A DNA stretch of 64,000 nucleotides from Holothuria scabra (lineage: Eukaryota > Echinodermata > Holothuroidea > Aspidochirotida > Holothuriidae): contig CM074187.1 of NCBI GenBank assembly GCA_037179385.1, forward strand, positions 45,914,879 to 45,978,878, read 5' to 3'. The number at the start of each line of letters is the position of its first letter. Within the stretch, counting starts at the first letter, position 1. Shown in pieces: positions 33,911 through 44,084 of the stretch. A model generated the notes under the pieces. That model was given only the letters and a program-made list of their open reading frames with translations, had not been told where the DNA came from and ran no database searches. The translations under genes and the position numbers were made by a program.

Positions 33911-34987
33911 AGAGATAAATGTAAAATGTAAAAGAAAATTTCTTAGGGTTGAATCTCATTTTAAATATGCCTATATCTTTCACTAGTGCGCTATTTGAGG
34001 TTAAATGTGACTTGTTCTAGTCGAATCCAATTTTTAGGGTTTTCATGAAAAACAGGAACATGTTGATAAAAATTCGGAATTTCCTAATTGTTTATACATC
34101 TATTTTGAAATACCGTTGCAGATTTTCTTACAAAATCGCTTAATCCTTAACTTGTCTACTCTTGAATGCTAGCGCAATTGGATCATAGAATTGCTGCGTT
34201 TAACTATCATGTATGGCAACTGCGTGAACATTATTGTTGATTTCTTTGATTTGCTAATGATCTTTAAAAGTAGTCAAGAGTTAAAAGTCGAGCTATTGTT
34301 TTAATATTAAAGATACGTTTAGGCTCAAATCGTAACGTATGCCACTACTACTTTACTACCACTATAAATCTAAGTTACCATTTAATCCTAACGTTGTACA
34401 TTTTACTTGTTGCCCCAAACCAAGAAATCTAATAAACGAGCCCGAAGAATTGTTATTCTAGATAGTTCCGATCTTGTGGCAATCGAACCAAAAAAAGTCA
34501 TTTCATCATGTGGTGAAGCCCCGCCCACAGCAGCAAACGGAAAAGTGCCTGGCAACCATTAGTTTTCTCTTCGCAATCGTGGGCTATTTGCAAGTTAAAT
34601 TCAAGCAACGCTGGACTTGACAAGCCAATTTCACTCCGTAAGTCACAGGCGAGACATATGCGAAATCAAAGTCTGCCAGTAAGACAGAGGAAGAGAGGTA
34701 CTTGATTTGGGATCAATTTGGCAGTTTCTATACTTCACGGAAATCCAGTTCTTCATACTGATAAAGTCTAATCCATATTTTGTCAGTCGAATAAACAAGG
34801 TTACAAAGTTTCCAACTTGCGCACTTAGTGTGCAGTTAAATGTGATACTGTTGGACGAGGTTATTACCAATTGGAGTGATTCAACGTTTGACTGCAGCAG
34901 GCAAAATATAAGTTATTTACAGATAAAGGGAAGGATTTGTCCGAAATATTGTTGGAAATCAACAAAAAAAAAACTTGCGAAGAAAAA
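33911..34987. other. Unassigned sequence; possible 5' flank of the 34988 exon
   Basis: No clear promoter motif. The 300 bp before the exon are slightly less AT-rich. Confidence 0.3.
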
Positions 34988-35123
34988 ATGTCCGGATCTG
35001 GAGTTACAATGAGTAGGAACATCCGATGGTCAGCTCTTCATCTTCTTATATTAACGATCCTACTCTTACCAATAATAACCGCTGCAAAGCCTTCGAATCT
35101 CGCTCGAATTATTGGACCAATAA
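34988..35123 (+). CDS. Likely first coding exon: signal peptide of a secreted or membrane protein
   Basis: The reading frame gives MSGSGVTMSRNIRW followed by the hydrophobic core ALHLLILTILLLPIITA, then AKPSNLARIIGPI up to a consensus donor (GTAAGT at 35124). An n-region with Arg, a Leu/Ile core of about 15 residues and small residues before AK form a good signal peptide; cleavage after ITA or TAA is likely. A second in-frame ATG at 35009 gives the more compact signal peptide. A further upstream ATG at 34937 is in frame but adds a lysine-rich stretch. The exon ends in phase 1, as is usual after signal peptides of modular extracellular proteins such as Ig-superfamily members. I found no later exon in the window, so the family is unknown and the gene may have long introns. 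Confidence 0.5.
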
Positions 35124-35250
35124 GTAAGTATTTGGTCATAAATTTCATTATTTAATTTGTTACAGTATTTTTTAAGAGCACCGTAAATGAGAAATGCACA
35201 GATACTTCTGATTTCACAAGAAGGCGTTACTCCCATTTTGTTATAGCAGG

Positions 35251-35275
35251 GAGGTGTTATAGTAACACCTCCCTG
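35251..35275. repeat. Hairpin GGGAGGTGTTA...TAACACCTCCC
   Basis: An 11-base perfect inverted repeat with a 3-base loop. Similar to the hairpin at 31995. Non-coding. Confidence 0.6.
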
Positions 35276-35434
35276 GTTACAGTACTCTTTCAATTGCGTT
35301 GCTAGGAAGGATTGTAATGTATATTCGCATCGAACTTTACATTTGGAATCCTAAATTTACACTAAAAACTTTTTCTTTCAATTATGCCCACCCAAAATTT
35401 CTCGCGGAAAGAAATACTTGTACTCTTGTGTGCC

Positions 35435-35705
35435 ATGAAATGTGTCCGTAAAACAAGTGCCTATACTAATAGTGCAAGTACCTGTACTCTTGGTGCATGT
35501 ACCTGTCCTGAGTGTGAATGTACTTGCATCCCATCTCAGTAAAGCAGGTACATGTGCGCAGAGTGCAAGTACTCGTGCCAAAGGTACACGTTAATGTACC
35601 CAGTGTGACAGTAGGCCTACCTGTACTCATAGTGCCAGTACCTTTACCCTAAGTGCAAATACCCGTTCAGTGACAGTCCATATACTCTTTGTGCTAGTTT
35701 ATTAT
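35435..35705 (+). repeat. Minisatellite, ~22-bp unit
   Basis: About ten diverged units around GTGCAAGTACCTGTACTC. Units differ by several bases and small indels, and the array has no flanking duplication. Confidence 0.7.
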
Positions 35706-37535
35706 CACGTTAATTAAAACATGGAAGATTCATGCAAGATAAAAGGAGACCAGTGGAATATTTTTGCATTTTTTACACAATACGAGATACAAAAGTGACG
35801 TCATCTTTCTATGTAGCGGTTCTAAGTTTTCTCTTCGGTTTTCCTTGTTGAACAAATCTGATCGAATCGTGACACTTTATCTTCGATTCCTTCGTTGGTC
35901 AACACCGTATCAGATGCCTAAACTAAACTATTTTAGTGCCCACTTATTGGAATGGTCTTGCTACATTTGCAAACGGCCAAACTTTAATTTCTCGCAAGTT
36001 TTGCTGGATGCATCAGACCACATCGTACAACCTATTTGCGAATAAATTGCCATGCAATAACAAACTAAGCCTTTTCCTAGTTCCAGTAAACAATCCACCC
36101 ATTTCGATGCCATATCGATCATAAAATCGCCATTTGTGTTTCATGTGTGCTGAAAAAAGTTTTCTATACCCAAGGCGCTACCCTTCCTCCCCCAAGGGAT
36201 TTGAGATGTAATTTACTTACAACAATTAGTGATTGGTTATATCATACTTCACCGAAATTTGGTGGAATCGATGAAAGAAACAAGTCTAAAGCCTCACGGA
36301 CCAATAAATTAATTTGATCCGAAAAAAATTCTAAATGAAGTATGACGCTTTATTGCAAAAAGTTAAGAAACTTGATTTATGCGTGTTGTTGCGCTTACAT
36401 CCTCACCGTTTACAGTTTTACTGTGCTAGACATTGGAAGATAATGAATTCAGAACGATTTTGCAATAAAAAGTTCCCATACGTTTTGTGAATTTTTGATC
36501 CGTTGCATGGTTCCAGTTTTTTGTATTCTTTAAAAAATAAAGGTGGACATGTTTAATGTTTTTCTCCGTATGTATTAACATTTCTAAGTCTCCTGCTTAG
36601 ATCGTTTCATGTTAGCAGCGTTGCTAATTGTACCACTCCATTACAAAGTTTAAAGATAAGAGAAAAAAAAATCTGAACTGTATGAAAAATAATCAGGAAT
36701 TAAACTCACATTTCACGAGTTTATGAATCCCATCAGTTGAAATTCGGTGATAAACCTAGCGCGCACAACAGTTTTCAGATAAACAATTTTAAGCGACACG
36801 TGATATTGTCTCTTGAGTGAATTTTATTTGATGGATCATTTACGGAATCAAATAAAAAAGATAAAAGTGTATGTTTGGAGGATGACCCAACAATTTGATG
36901 GTCATATGTAAACTAATGTTTATGATTTTAGTTTTTGTCCTCATTAAATGAAGAGGAGAATGCACAACTTTGAAACTAATACGTACCATTTTGCACATCG
37001 GACAAGTGGTTGATATGCAAATAAGCTGCATTATATGCATGACAATATCATTGGCTATTTCGAAAAAAAAAATACTATTGGTGGTTACATGTCTATAGTA
37101 TCCGACTACAAGGTTCTAAAACTGTTCTCTCATAACAACTACCTCTTGAGTCAATCTTCATCTAATGACATTTGGCAAGTACATAATTTGGTGACGTATC
37201 CTTTGTATGGATTAGACGAAGTCCTTTGAGATGAAAGTCAGTAGGGATTTGTGAAGAGTTGAGCAACATCGACTCGACGAACGTTAATATGATACAAGAA
37301 ATCCGACCTTAATAAAGATTGACAGCAAAGGAATATATATCAGTCTTATGCCAATCACTAAGACATGAAGTAATCTAAAGTCGTAAACTCATTGTTTGGA
37401 GTGATATCCCACTGTCTATCAAGTGACATTTTTACCCATTAAGATTTAATTATCACTGCAAGACGGGTTAAATTTCACTGTAGGTCATCGTCAAAATGTG
37501 AATTTTACTCTTTTACATTTAGGGCTTAGTATTAT
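35706..37535. other. Unassigned sequence
   Basis: AT-rich, with short open frames without motifs. No repeat pair recognised. Confidence 0.3.
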
Positions 37536-37539
37536 TTGG

Positions 37540-38130
37540 TGATGAATGGTGTCAACTGTATTGGGTTCTTTAAAAGCAAGAGATAATGTAGTCGGTCATC
37601 ATGGAATACTGTATTCGGTTATTACAAACATCAGATAACGTAATCAGCCATCATGTAATACTGTATTGGGTTATTGTTGGCAAAGAATAATGTAGTTGGT
37701 CACCTTTTAATACTGTATTCGAATATTACAAATGACAGATAATGTAGTCAGTCATCATGTAATACTGTATTCGATTATTACAAACAACAGAAAATGTAGT
37801 CAGTCAGTCATCAAATAATACTATATTCGATGATTACAAACAACAGATAATGTAGTCAGTCATCATGTAATACTGTATTCGATTATTACAAGCAACAGAA
37901 AATGTAGTGTCAGACTTCAAATAATACTATATTCGATGATTACAGACAACAGCTAATGTAGTCAGGCATCGTGTAATACTGTACTCGATTGTTACAAACA
38001 ACAGCTAATGTAGTCAGTCAGCATGTAATACTATATTCGATTATTACAAACAACAGCTAATGTAGTCAGTAATTGTGTAATGCTATATTCGATGATTACA
38101 AACAACAGATGTCGGTCATCATGTAATACA
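37540..38130 (+). repeat. Minisatellite, 52-bp unit, ~11 copies
   Basis: The unit runs AGATAATGTAGTCAGTCATC, ATGTAATACTGTATTCGAT, TATTACAAACAAC. Spacing is 52 bp in the first units, with small insertions later. Two unit types partly alternate (TAATACTGTATTCGATTATT versus TAATACTATATTCGATGATT), which points to dimer-wise expansion. There are no unique spacers, so it is not a CRISPR-like array. Confidence 0.9.
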
Positions 38131-38289
38131 TCAGAAATTACATCATTGGAAAGCTTATACAAACGTGTGTGTTTTGGGGGTACTTCATTGAGTGCACCAT
38201 CAGAGGAAAACCCCGTCTTCCTATAATGTTAAGGTCATTTCATTACAATTAAATATTAATACTTAATTAATCCTTAATTAAATATTAAT

Positions 38290-38505
38290 ATTGTAGGGGG
38301 AGGGGGTACGGGGGGGGGTTTTATGTTGATCTTCTGTTTATTTTGTGTCCGCCCTCCTTGGAAGTGCTCTTGTCTCTCAAGCCCAGAAGGGTTTTAAGAG
38401 TACTTTCATTCACAACTATTGTCTTTTTATCTACTTATGTGCTTATATTATCTTGTTCATTTTCTGTTGTGATAAAACAAATAAATGAAATGAAATGAAA
38501 TCCAT
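38290..38505 (+). mobile_element. LINE-like 3' end with (TGAAA)n tail
   Basis: Homologous in inverse orientation to 9053-9290. Ends AATAAATGAAATGAAATGAA, a short tandem tail typical of CR1/L2-like non-LTR retrotransposons. Preceded by G-runs. 5'-truncated, no coding sequence. Confidence 0.55.
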
Positions 38506-38509
38506 GTAT

Positions 38510-39796
38510 ATGATCTGTTAGAAACTGTTGCAAGTTTAAGTCCTACAGTTCAAATTTATGTTTAGAATGCTTTCCTTAATATCAGAATGACTATAATAAT
38601 AATAAAAAAAAAAACTTGTCCATAAGCACAGGTACAAGTGCAAAATCGCGGAAGTGTAAATTTAAAAGCATCCTTCTCTGTCAATTTGAAAATTAATACT
38701 TTACAAAAGAAGGTAAGAGGATGTGTACGTAATAAGTTTTTACATCTATAAATGGAGTTAATGTTTCATGCAAGTTGCAACTCACCAGATGTGTGCATAA
38801 TACATACCATACTTATGTATACCATCATCATAGATCACTTATGCCCCATCTCACGTCATTGACAACAAATCTATCCTAACTTAAGTATATGTCAGTTTTG
38901 TTTTATTGCATGTCTAGGTGAATACTTTGGATTACTAAATGTTGATTTGTTTCAAAAGGTCTGATCGTGACAAGGTTGTTAAAAATTTATCTCGAAATTC
39001 AGATTCCACTTTTTTACAATCCTCTCTGGAATATTTGACGTTTGCCTGCACTTAAAGCTCTGATCTTTGCGTAAGTCAAGCCTAGATTGAAAAAGGGTCG
39101 CAAGAAGAAATAAGATATGATTTATAATTATACTCGTTTACCAGTTCAGCAGGAATCATACTGCTAAATATGAAAACACTCAACAGTTTTACCGATCAGC
39201 AGTTCTGGCTTAAAAGTAGAACAAATTACTTTGATTTTGAATCGTTTCTTGTTAGACATTACCGTCTCCAAGCCTCTAGTGAAAAGTTGATTTGAAATGG
39301 CCACAGCCGGGAGGTTTGTAGCAAATGAGAAATCGGTTGAAAATATCTGATGTAGGTCACACGTAAAAAGTGCAATTAACATCAGAATTATGGTGTTTGT
39401 TTGTTCTTCACACATAAATATAAAATTTTTGTTTGGGTTAGGTTCAAGACACTGCTTTTCACAATTTCAGAAAGCTTGTCAAATATAAACACTGTGTTCG
39501 TTCAAAAGTTGTTGTCTTTGAGAACTAACAGTCTCGAGCAGATGTTGAAAAATTCACTCTGTTAACATCGGATAAGCAAACGTATGTCACTCCTAGACTG
39601 TTGAGTGAAAACTAAAGATCACCCAAAGTAGGTAAAAAAGAACACACGTTGGATATATTTTTAACCAAGTAAAGGGTTATTATAAACCTGTTTGAGTAGT
39701 ACGTTCGCCTGTTAAATGTTTGTAGGGTGCATGCGATATCATCGACTTGGTAATAATAGTTTCGATGCCATTTTGATAAAGACCGGTTATTTTTTA
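38510..39796. other. Unassigned sequence
   Basis: Nothing recognised on either strand. Confidence 0.3.
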
Positions 39797-39962
39797 GGAT
39801 TGAAGGCAGTAAACTCTCCCAAATGTACAATTTTTGTAGTAGTCCACAAAAAATTCAGTGGACACAGCTCTTTCATTTGACATCCTTAAGTTGAAAAAAT
39901 GCCGTTATCGAAGTTCATATTTCACATATGTGAGTCATTTGATCAAACATTGGGGTCTTGTA

Positions 39963-40205
39963 TAGACGAATCCGGACAGATGGTGATCGTTTCATTTTAC
40001 TCGGCCTTTACTGGGGTCCATCACCTGTAATCTTTAAATTTCCCCCATGCATGGTTGTACACTAAAGTGTATCTTGATCTTCTCAACTTTACTGAATAGG
40101 AGGATTTGAAATTCACGTAGACAATAAGTGAAAACGATTAAAGGCTAATGGACCCCACTAATGGCTGCCCCAGTCATTAAAACAAGCGCTAATCGGATTC
40201 GTCTA
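39963..40205. mobile_element. Small TA-type element nested in MITE B
   Basis: A 12-bp perfect inverted repeat TAGACGAATCCG / CGGATTCGTCTA marks the ends. The outermost TA on each side may be the target duplication (Tc1/mariner-like). Inner sequence is also partly self-complementary (GGGGTCCAT versus ATGGACCCC). Confidence 0.65.
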
Positions 40206-40251
40206 TTCGTCGGACGAGGATGAGTTTTGGACAGCTTTAGGAGGGGCTTAA

Positions 40252-40480
40252 AGGGCAGGAGCAGTCACCCCAACATGAAGTAGTGTAGTAGACTGTCCTG
40301 TTTCATGATTGGCTGTTGAAAGTCATCTGATAACGTTTTTTTCTCTTCAAATGTGAAATTTACTAGCAGTTACTACCTGGTTGACCTTGCATATGCAAAA
40401 ATGCAGTCATAAAATATAGAAGAAAAATTCTTTATTTTAGCTCTTGCTTCAACATAAGTTTGGGAGACTGCTCTTTACCT
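40252..40480. mobile_element. TTAA-type MITE family C, nested copy with clean target duplication
   Basis: Begins AGGGCAGGAGCAGTCACCCC and ends GGGAGACTGCTCTTTACCT; these are inverted repeats of about 22 bp with few changes. TTAA lies at 40248-40251 and 40481-40484. The sister MITE B at 16371-16672 has a single uninterrupted TTAA at the same internal position. TTAA targeting is the habit of piggyBac-type transposases. Confidence 0.85.
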
Positions 40481-41359
40481 TTAAGTGAGAGGGAGGGAAG
40501 TAGGCTAGGAGGGTTGGCGCCCTTTGGGGTGAAACGATTAGGTCTTTAATGTACCCACGAAGGTCAGTGGCCCATGAGGACCATTATTATGCCAATGAGA
40601 GTTGTCCGTTTTATACTGAAACTCAGGCTCATAGTAAGAGGTTGGAGAATATTAAGTTTGCTCAGTATAGTTTGAGGGAGTCCAACAAAATTCTCGGAGA
40701 GTTTGCTTGAGAGAAGAAAGTTTCTTAAGGTTTTCATTTGAAAGTTTCTCACAAAAAATAGCTTAAGTACTTAATTAAAAAATCCTGGTGTGGTCGAAAA
40801 GTACATGACTTTAAAAGTTAGTTACTAAACGATTGCGTGGGTGCAAATGACATACTCGCCTCTTAACTTTCCCGCCAAGCTAAGATCACTTGTAATTTAA
40901 GGAAAATGAAATTCATCCTGGACCATTATTGCAGTTTCAATAAATCTTCCGCTTGACGATAAACTCAATTTATCAAGAATTACCCTTTCTGCTAAATTGA
41001 GTGAAATGTCCTTTCAAAAACGGAAATAACCCATGACTTCAAAGGTTACTCAGCTGATTTGTCGGTTTCTTTGATTACGTCACACGTTCCCGTGTACTAA
41101 TTGGCTACAAAATCTGTACATGACAAGGACTACGCGTGCTCACTCATGTTTTAGTCGCCTGGTATGAAGCTCAAACGGTCGTACTGAGTAAATTCATAGG
41201 TACAATTAAATCTTGAATGAAAGTTTTAATGGCATAACATTGACTAGTTTTCTGCTGCAAAGAACTAACCATCACTGCTTCCTAAATGTTGGTCAAGACT
41301 TGAGATGAAGTAAAAAGGTTTTAGTTAGATAAACGACATCCATAGGAAAAGAACAGTTT

Positions 41360-41590
41360 TAATAGTCTAGTAGTCTATTTTGTCCATGGATGGCTCTTGA
41401 TAATCATATGGAAATATTTTTCTTACTTAATTCAGTTAACTGTGAGTTCATTGCCTCAACTAAGCATACCTTAGCATGCGATGTTTGAGTCTGAAAGTAT
41501 ATAGGTACTTGGAAGAGACGTTGGGAGATTAAGGAGATCTTCATGAGCTTTTAATTCAAAGTTTAGTGTGGCGACTGGTCTTTCCCTTTA
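41360..41590. mobile_element. TTAA-type MITE family C, left end lost
   Basis: The right part (GTGGCGACTGGTCTTTCCCT, TTA) and body (AGTAGTCTATTTTGTCCATG) match family C. The left inverted repeat is missing. Confidence 0.55.
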
Positions 41591-42044
41591 CATATGGGAA
41601 TGTTTACCTCTAAGCCGGACACAGCAGGGTTTTTCGCGGAATCGGTCATAGTGCTCGCACCGGAAAATCGTATTACGTAATCGAGTTAAATTTTTTTTTA
41701 AGAGGGCTCTCTCTGTCCAATTGGACTGAATTATAAAAAAATTTTTAGGACCACTTGAAATTATTTGACCAATGACACTCGGCAGTAATTGCGGCAAGAT
41801 TTGTTTGCTTCTATGGGCCGAAAACACCCTGAAATCTGTGTTTCCAATAGAACAACATATCATACAATCACCTCTTTTTTAACTGGAAGTAGACAAGACT
41901 TTTTTCAAGATATGAAAAAGAAACTTAAAAGAGTGTAAAGAAAACTATTTAAATTAGTCAAATATGAGTGAAATTTACAAATTTGTTGTATGTTTGGGCA
42001 GGTAAGCTTCAGTTTATCAGAGAATGTACTATATTATCATAGTG

Positions 42045-42137
42045 ATTCACACAGTTCGGTACGATTTTATCAACAGTTGAACTCCAGACCTCCCGACGGC
42101 AAGTCGGATGCTCTAACCACTTGACCATACAGTCAGT
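42045..42137 (-). mobile_element. SINE head (tRNA-like), minus strand
   Basis: On the minus strand: TGGTCAAGTGGTTAGAGCAT (A box, 42117-42127 as CCACTTGACCA), an anticodon-arm-like block CCGACTTGCCGTCGG, and a decayed B box GAGTTCAACT. Matches the 51240 SINE head. No acceptor stem, so not a functional tRNA gene. Confidence 0.65.
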
Positions 42138-42259
42138 TATAGTAGGAATTAGGTTGTTTCCTTTAAGATGTGGTATGTTTTGTGTCTCTAGTCAATTTCA
42201 AACATTTCAACGTCTATTGTTTTCTGGTGACATGGAAATTACAGTGTTGGATATTTACC

Positions 42260-42700
42260 GTGAAAACCATTACAAACCTTGAGGATGGCCACAATTGTCA
42301 TCAGCATTCTTCTAAAATTGACCATTTTACAAGATAACTCCTCATTTGGACTTTGTAATGCATGAAAATGAACTAGGTATACAACTATTTTTCTGTCGAG
42401 AGAGGGACATGCTATACATGCTTAATGTTATCCTTTGCTTTAACAACCTTTATTTCAAGGGCAATCATTATAATATGTCATGAGGCGTTTTGCTTGGAAG
42501 TTTAATATAGTATCCTTGAAAACCCAATGTCGTTTATCAGGCTCTGAACTGTCTGATTACTGAAGTGTTAACAATAGAAATGTCAACACTGCAACACTCC
42601 GCGTCATTATTTTTGCATCAGTAACAAAAAGCCGAACAAAAACATTCAAAATTTGGAGAGGTATATTTTGTGAACGGTCAAAAATATTGACATATTTCCA
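42260..42700 (+). repeat. Dispersed repeat D, copy 2
   Basis: Partner of 7190-7640, with the same block order and orientation and roughly 65-70% similarity by eye. Confidence 0.65.
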
Positions 42701-42973
42701 ACACATTGTTTCCTTGGGGCTACTTTCAGACATGTCAAGAGGGTTGTCACTTCGCCGGGCGGCAACGGAAGATGCTCACCAATCTGCAAAAAAAATTTTC
42801 AAAGGGGAGGTAGGAGAGTGAATCCTCTTGAACAGCTCCCTTAGAACGGTAACCACAGAATTACCCTGCTCTCATAATGGTCTGGTGACAACCGTGACAG
42901 TCACCAAATCTTATATGTCCTACATATAAAAAAGAGTACACTGTAAACCAATATGACAATCAGCAAGTTTTGA

Positions 42974-43221
42974 AAGGTGAAAGGCATTCACCTCAAATTG
43001 AATTAGTATAGTGTACTGTCCAATTCCATGATTGGCTATTGAGAGAAATTTGACAATATTACTTCCTCACATGTGAAATTTACTAGGCGGGACTTCTTGG
43101 TTCAAATTAAATATGCAATATTGCAGTCATTCAGCATTATGAAAGATACTTTGAAGAAAATCAAAAGATGTGGGATTTAGTTGTTGCTACAGAATCAGGT
43201 TGGAGCGACTGCGTTTGACTT
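42974..43221. mobile_element. TTAA-type MITE family C, copy
   Basis: Left end AGGTGAAAGGCATTCACCTC after TTGA; right end GGAGCGACTGCGTTTGACT before TTAA (43222-43225). The body has GTGTACTGTCCAATTCCATG and ATATGCAATATTGCAGTCAT. Confidence 0.65.
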
Positions 43222-43474
43222 TTAAGTATTTTTTATGATAAGTTATATTTAATATAAGTGATTAAACATATCTGAACGTTCGTCACATCAGTGATAAAGC
43301 AGTAATAGATTGTTAGCGCCAACTCTGAAACACCAACAGACAACTGTAAATTTGAAAACAGTTCTGTAATCTAATTTAAATTGTGTGGAGAGAAACCAAT
43401 GACTGATCCGTTCTTCACAGTTGTTATAAAAAAAAAACTTATCTTTTGTACACTTGTTGTGCAAATTAACTTAA

Positions 43475-43722
43475 ATGAAAAATGCTGTCGCTCCACTTTG
43501 AATTGCTGTACTAGTCTGCTGTGATTCATAAACAGGTCTTGAGAGTTACTTGTTTTCTCATTTAAATATGAAAATTTGGGGAAAACTTATTCATTGATTT
43601 CCCCAGAATATGCAATGAATAAGTCCAGAAATATCAAGAGCGATACTTGGAAGCCAAATGTGAAGAAATCTGTTTGATCTTTCTGTTGTTTCAAAATAAG
43701 TTTGTAAGATGTCGTTTGCCCT
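43475..43722. mobile_element. TTAA-type MITE family C, copy
   Basis: TTAA at 43471-43474, then ATGAAAAATGCTGTCGCTCC; the right end AGATGTCGTTTGCCCT is followed by TTAC. Diverged from the other copies but collinear with them. Confidence 0.6.
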
Positions 43723-43968
43723 TTACCAACCTTGGAAATATATTCGCGTCTAAATCCAGTGAGTGACATGTCAATTAACATCGGTTGTAAATTTAAACCG
43801 ATATTTTTGGAAACGTCGAAGGGGTTTAATCAACAAAACCAAACCAACAAAATTATCAGAAAATAGTTAAAAAAAACCATGTGAAAACGCAACGTCACTC
43901 AAACATCGTTCATGTATACAATTTTACATAGATGTGACATTTAAATTACACTATTACAAGTCTCTGGT

Positions 43969-44081
43969 AATTAACAGAACAAAAAAGGGGAAAAATAAAG
44001 ATTACCGAAAAATACCGGCAAATATTTGCCGGATGTTTTCCGTCATCTTTATGTATCTTTTTATTTTTTGTTCTGTTAATT
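43969..44081. repeat. Near-perfect palindrome with ~55-bp arms
   Basis: The outer ends AATTAACAGAACAAAAAA and TTTTTTGTTCTGTTAATT are complementary. The centre is ACCGGCAAATATTTGCCGG, with no spacer. Small indels occur in the arms. It could form a long cruciform, or a hairpin RNA if transcribed. Probably a hairpin-type MITE. Confidence 0.8.
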
Positions 44082-44084
44082 TAT

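Larger units (their letters stand above)
39800..40549. mobile_element. TTAA-type MITE family B, copy 4, carrying two nested insertions
   Basis: The left end (AAGGCAGTAAACTCTCCC, from 39802) and right end (TTTGGGGTGAAACGATTAGG, to about 40545) belong to family B. The body is split by a TA-flanked element (39963-40205) and a family C element (40252-40480). With both removed, the blocks ACAGCTCTTTCATTTGACAT, GGATGAGTTTTGGACA and GGGCTTAAGTGAG fall in the same order as in the copy at 16371. Confidence 0.8.

Noticed and set aside
37540..38130. A CRISPR-like array
   Set aside because: The whole 52-bp unit repeats, with no unique spacers, in a eukaryotic context.
42080..42137. A tRNA gene on the minus strand
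   Set aside because: Decayed B box and no acceptor stem; it matches the SINE head.
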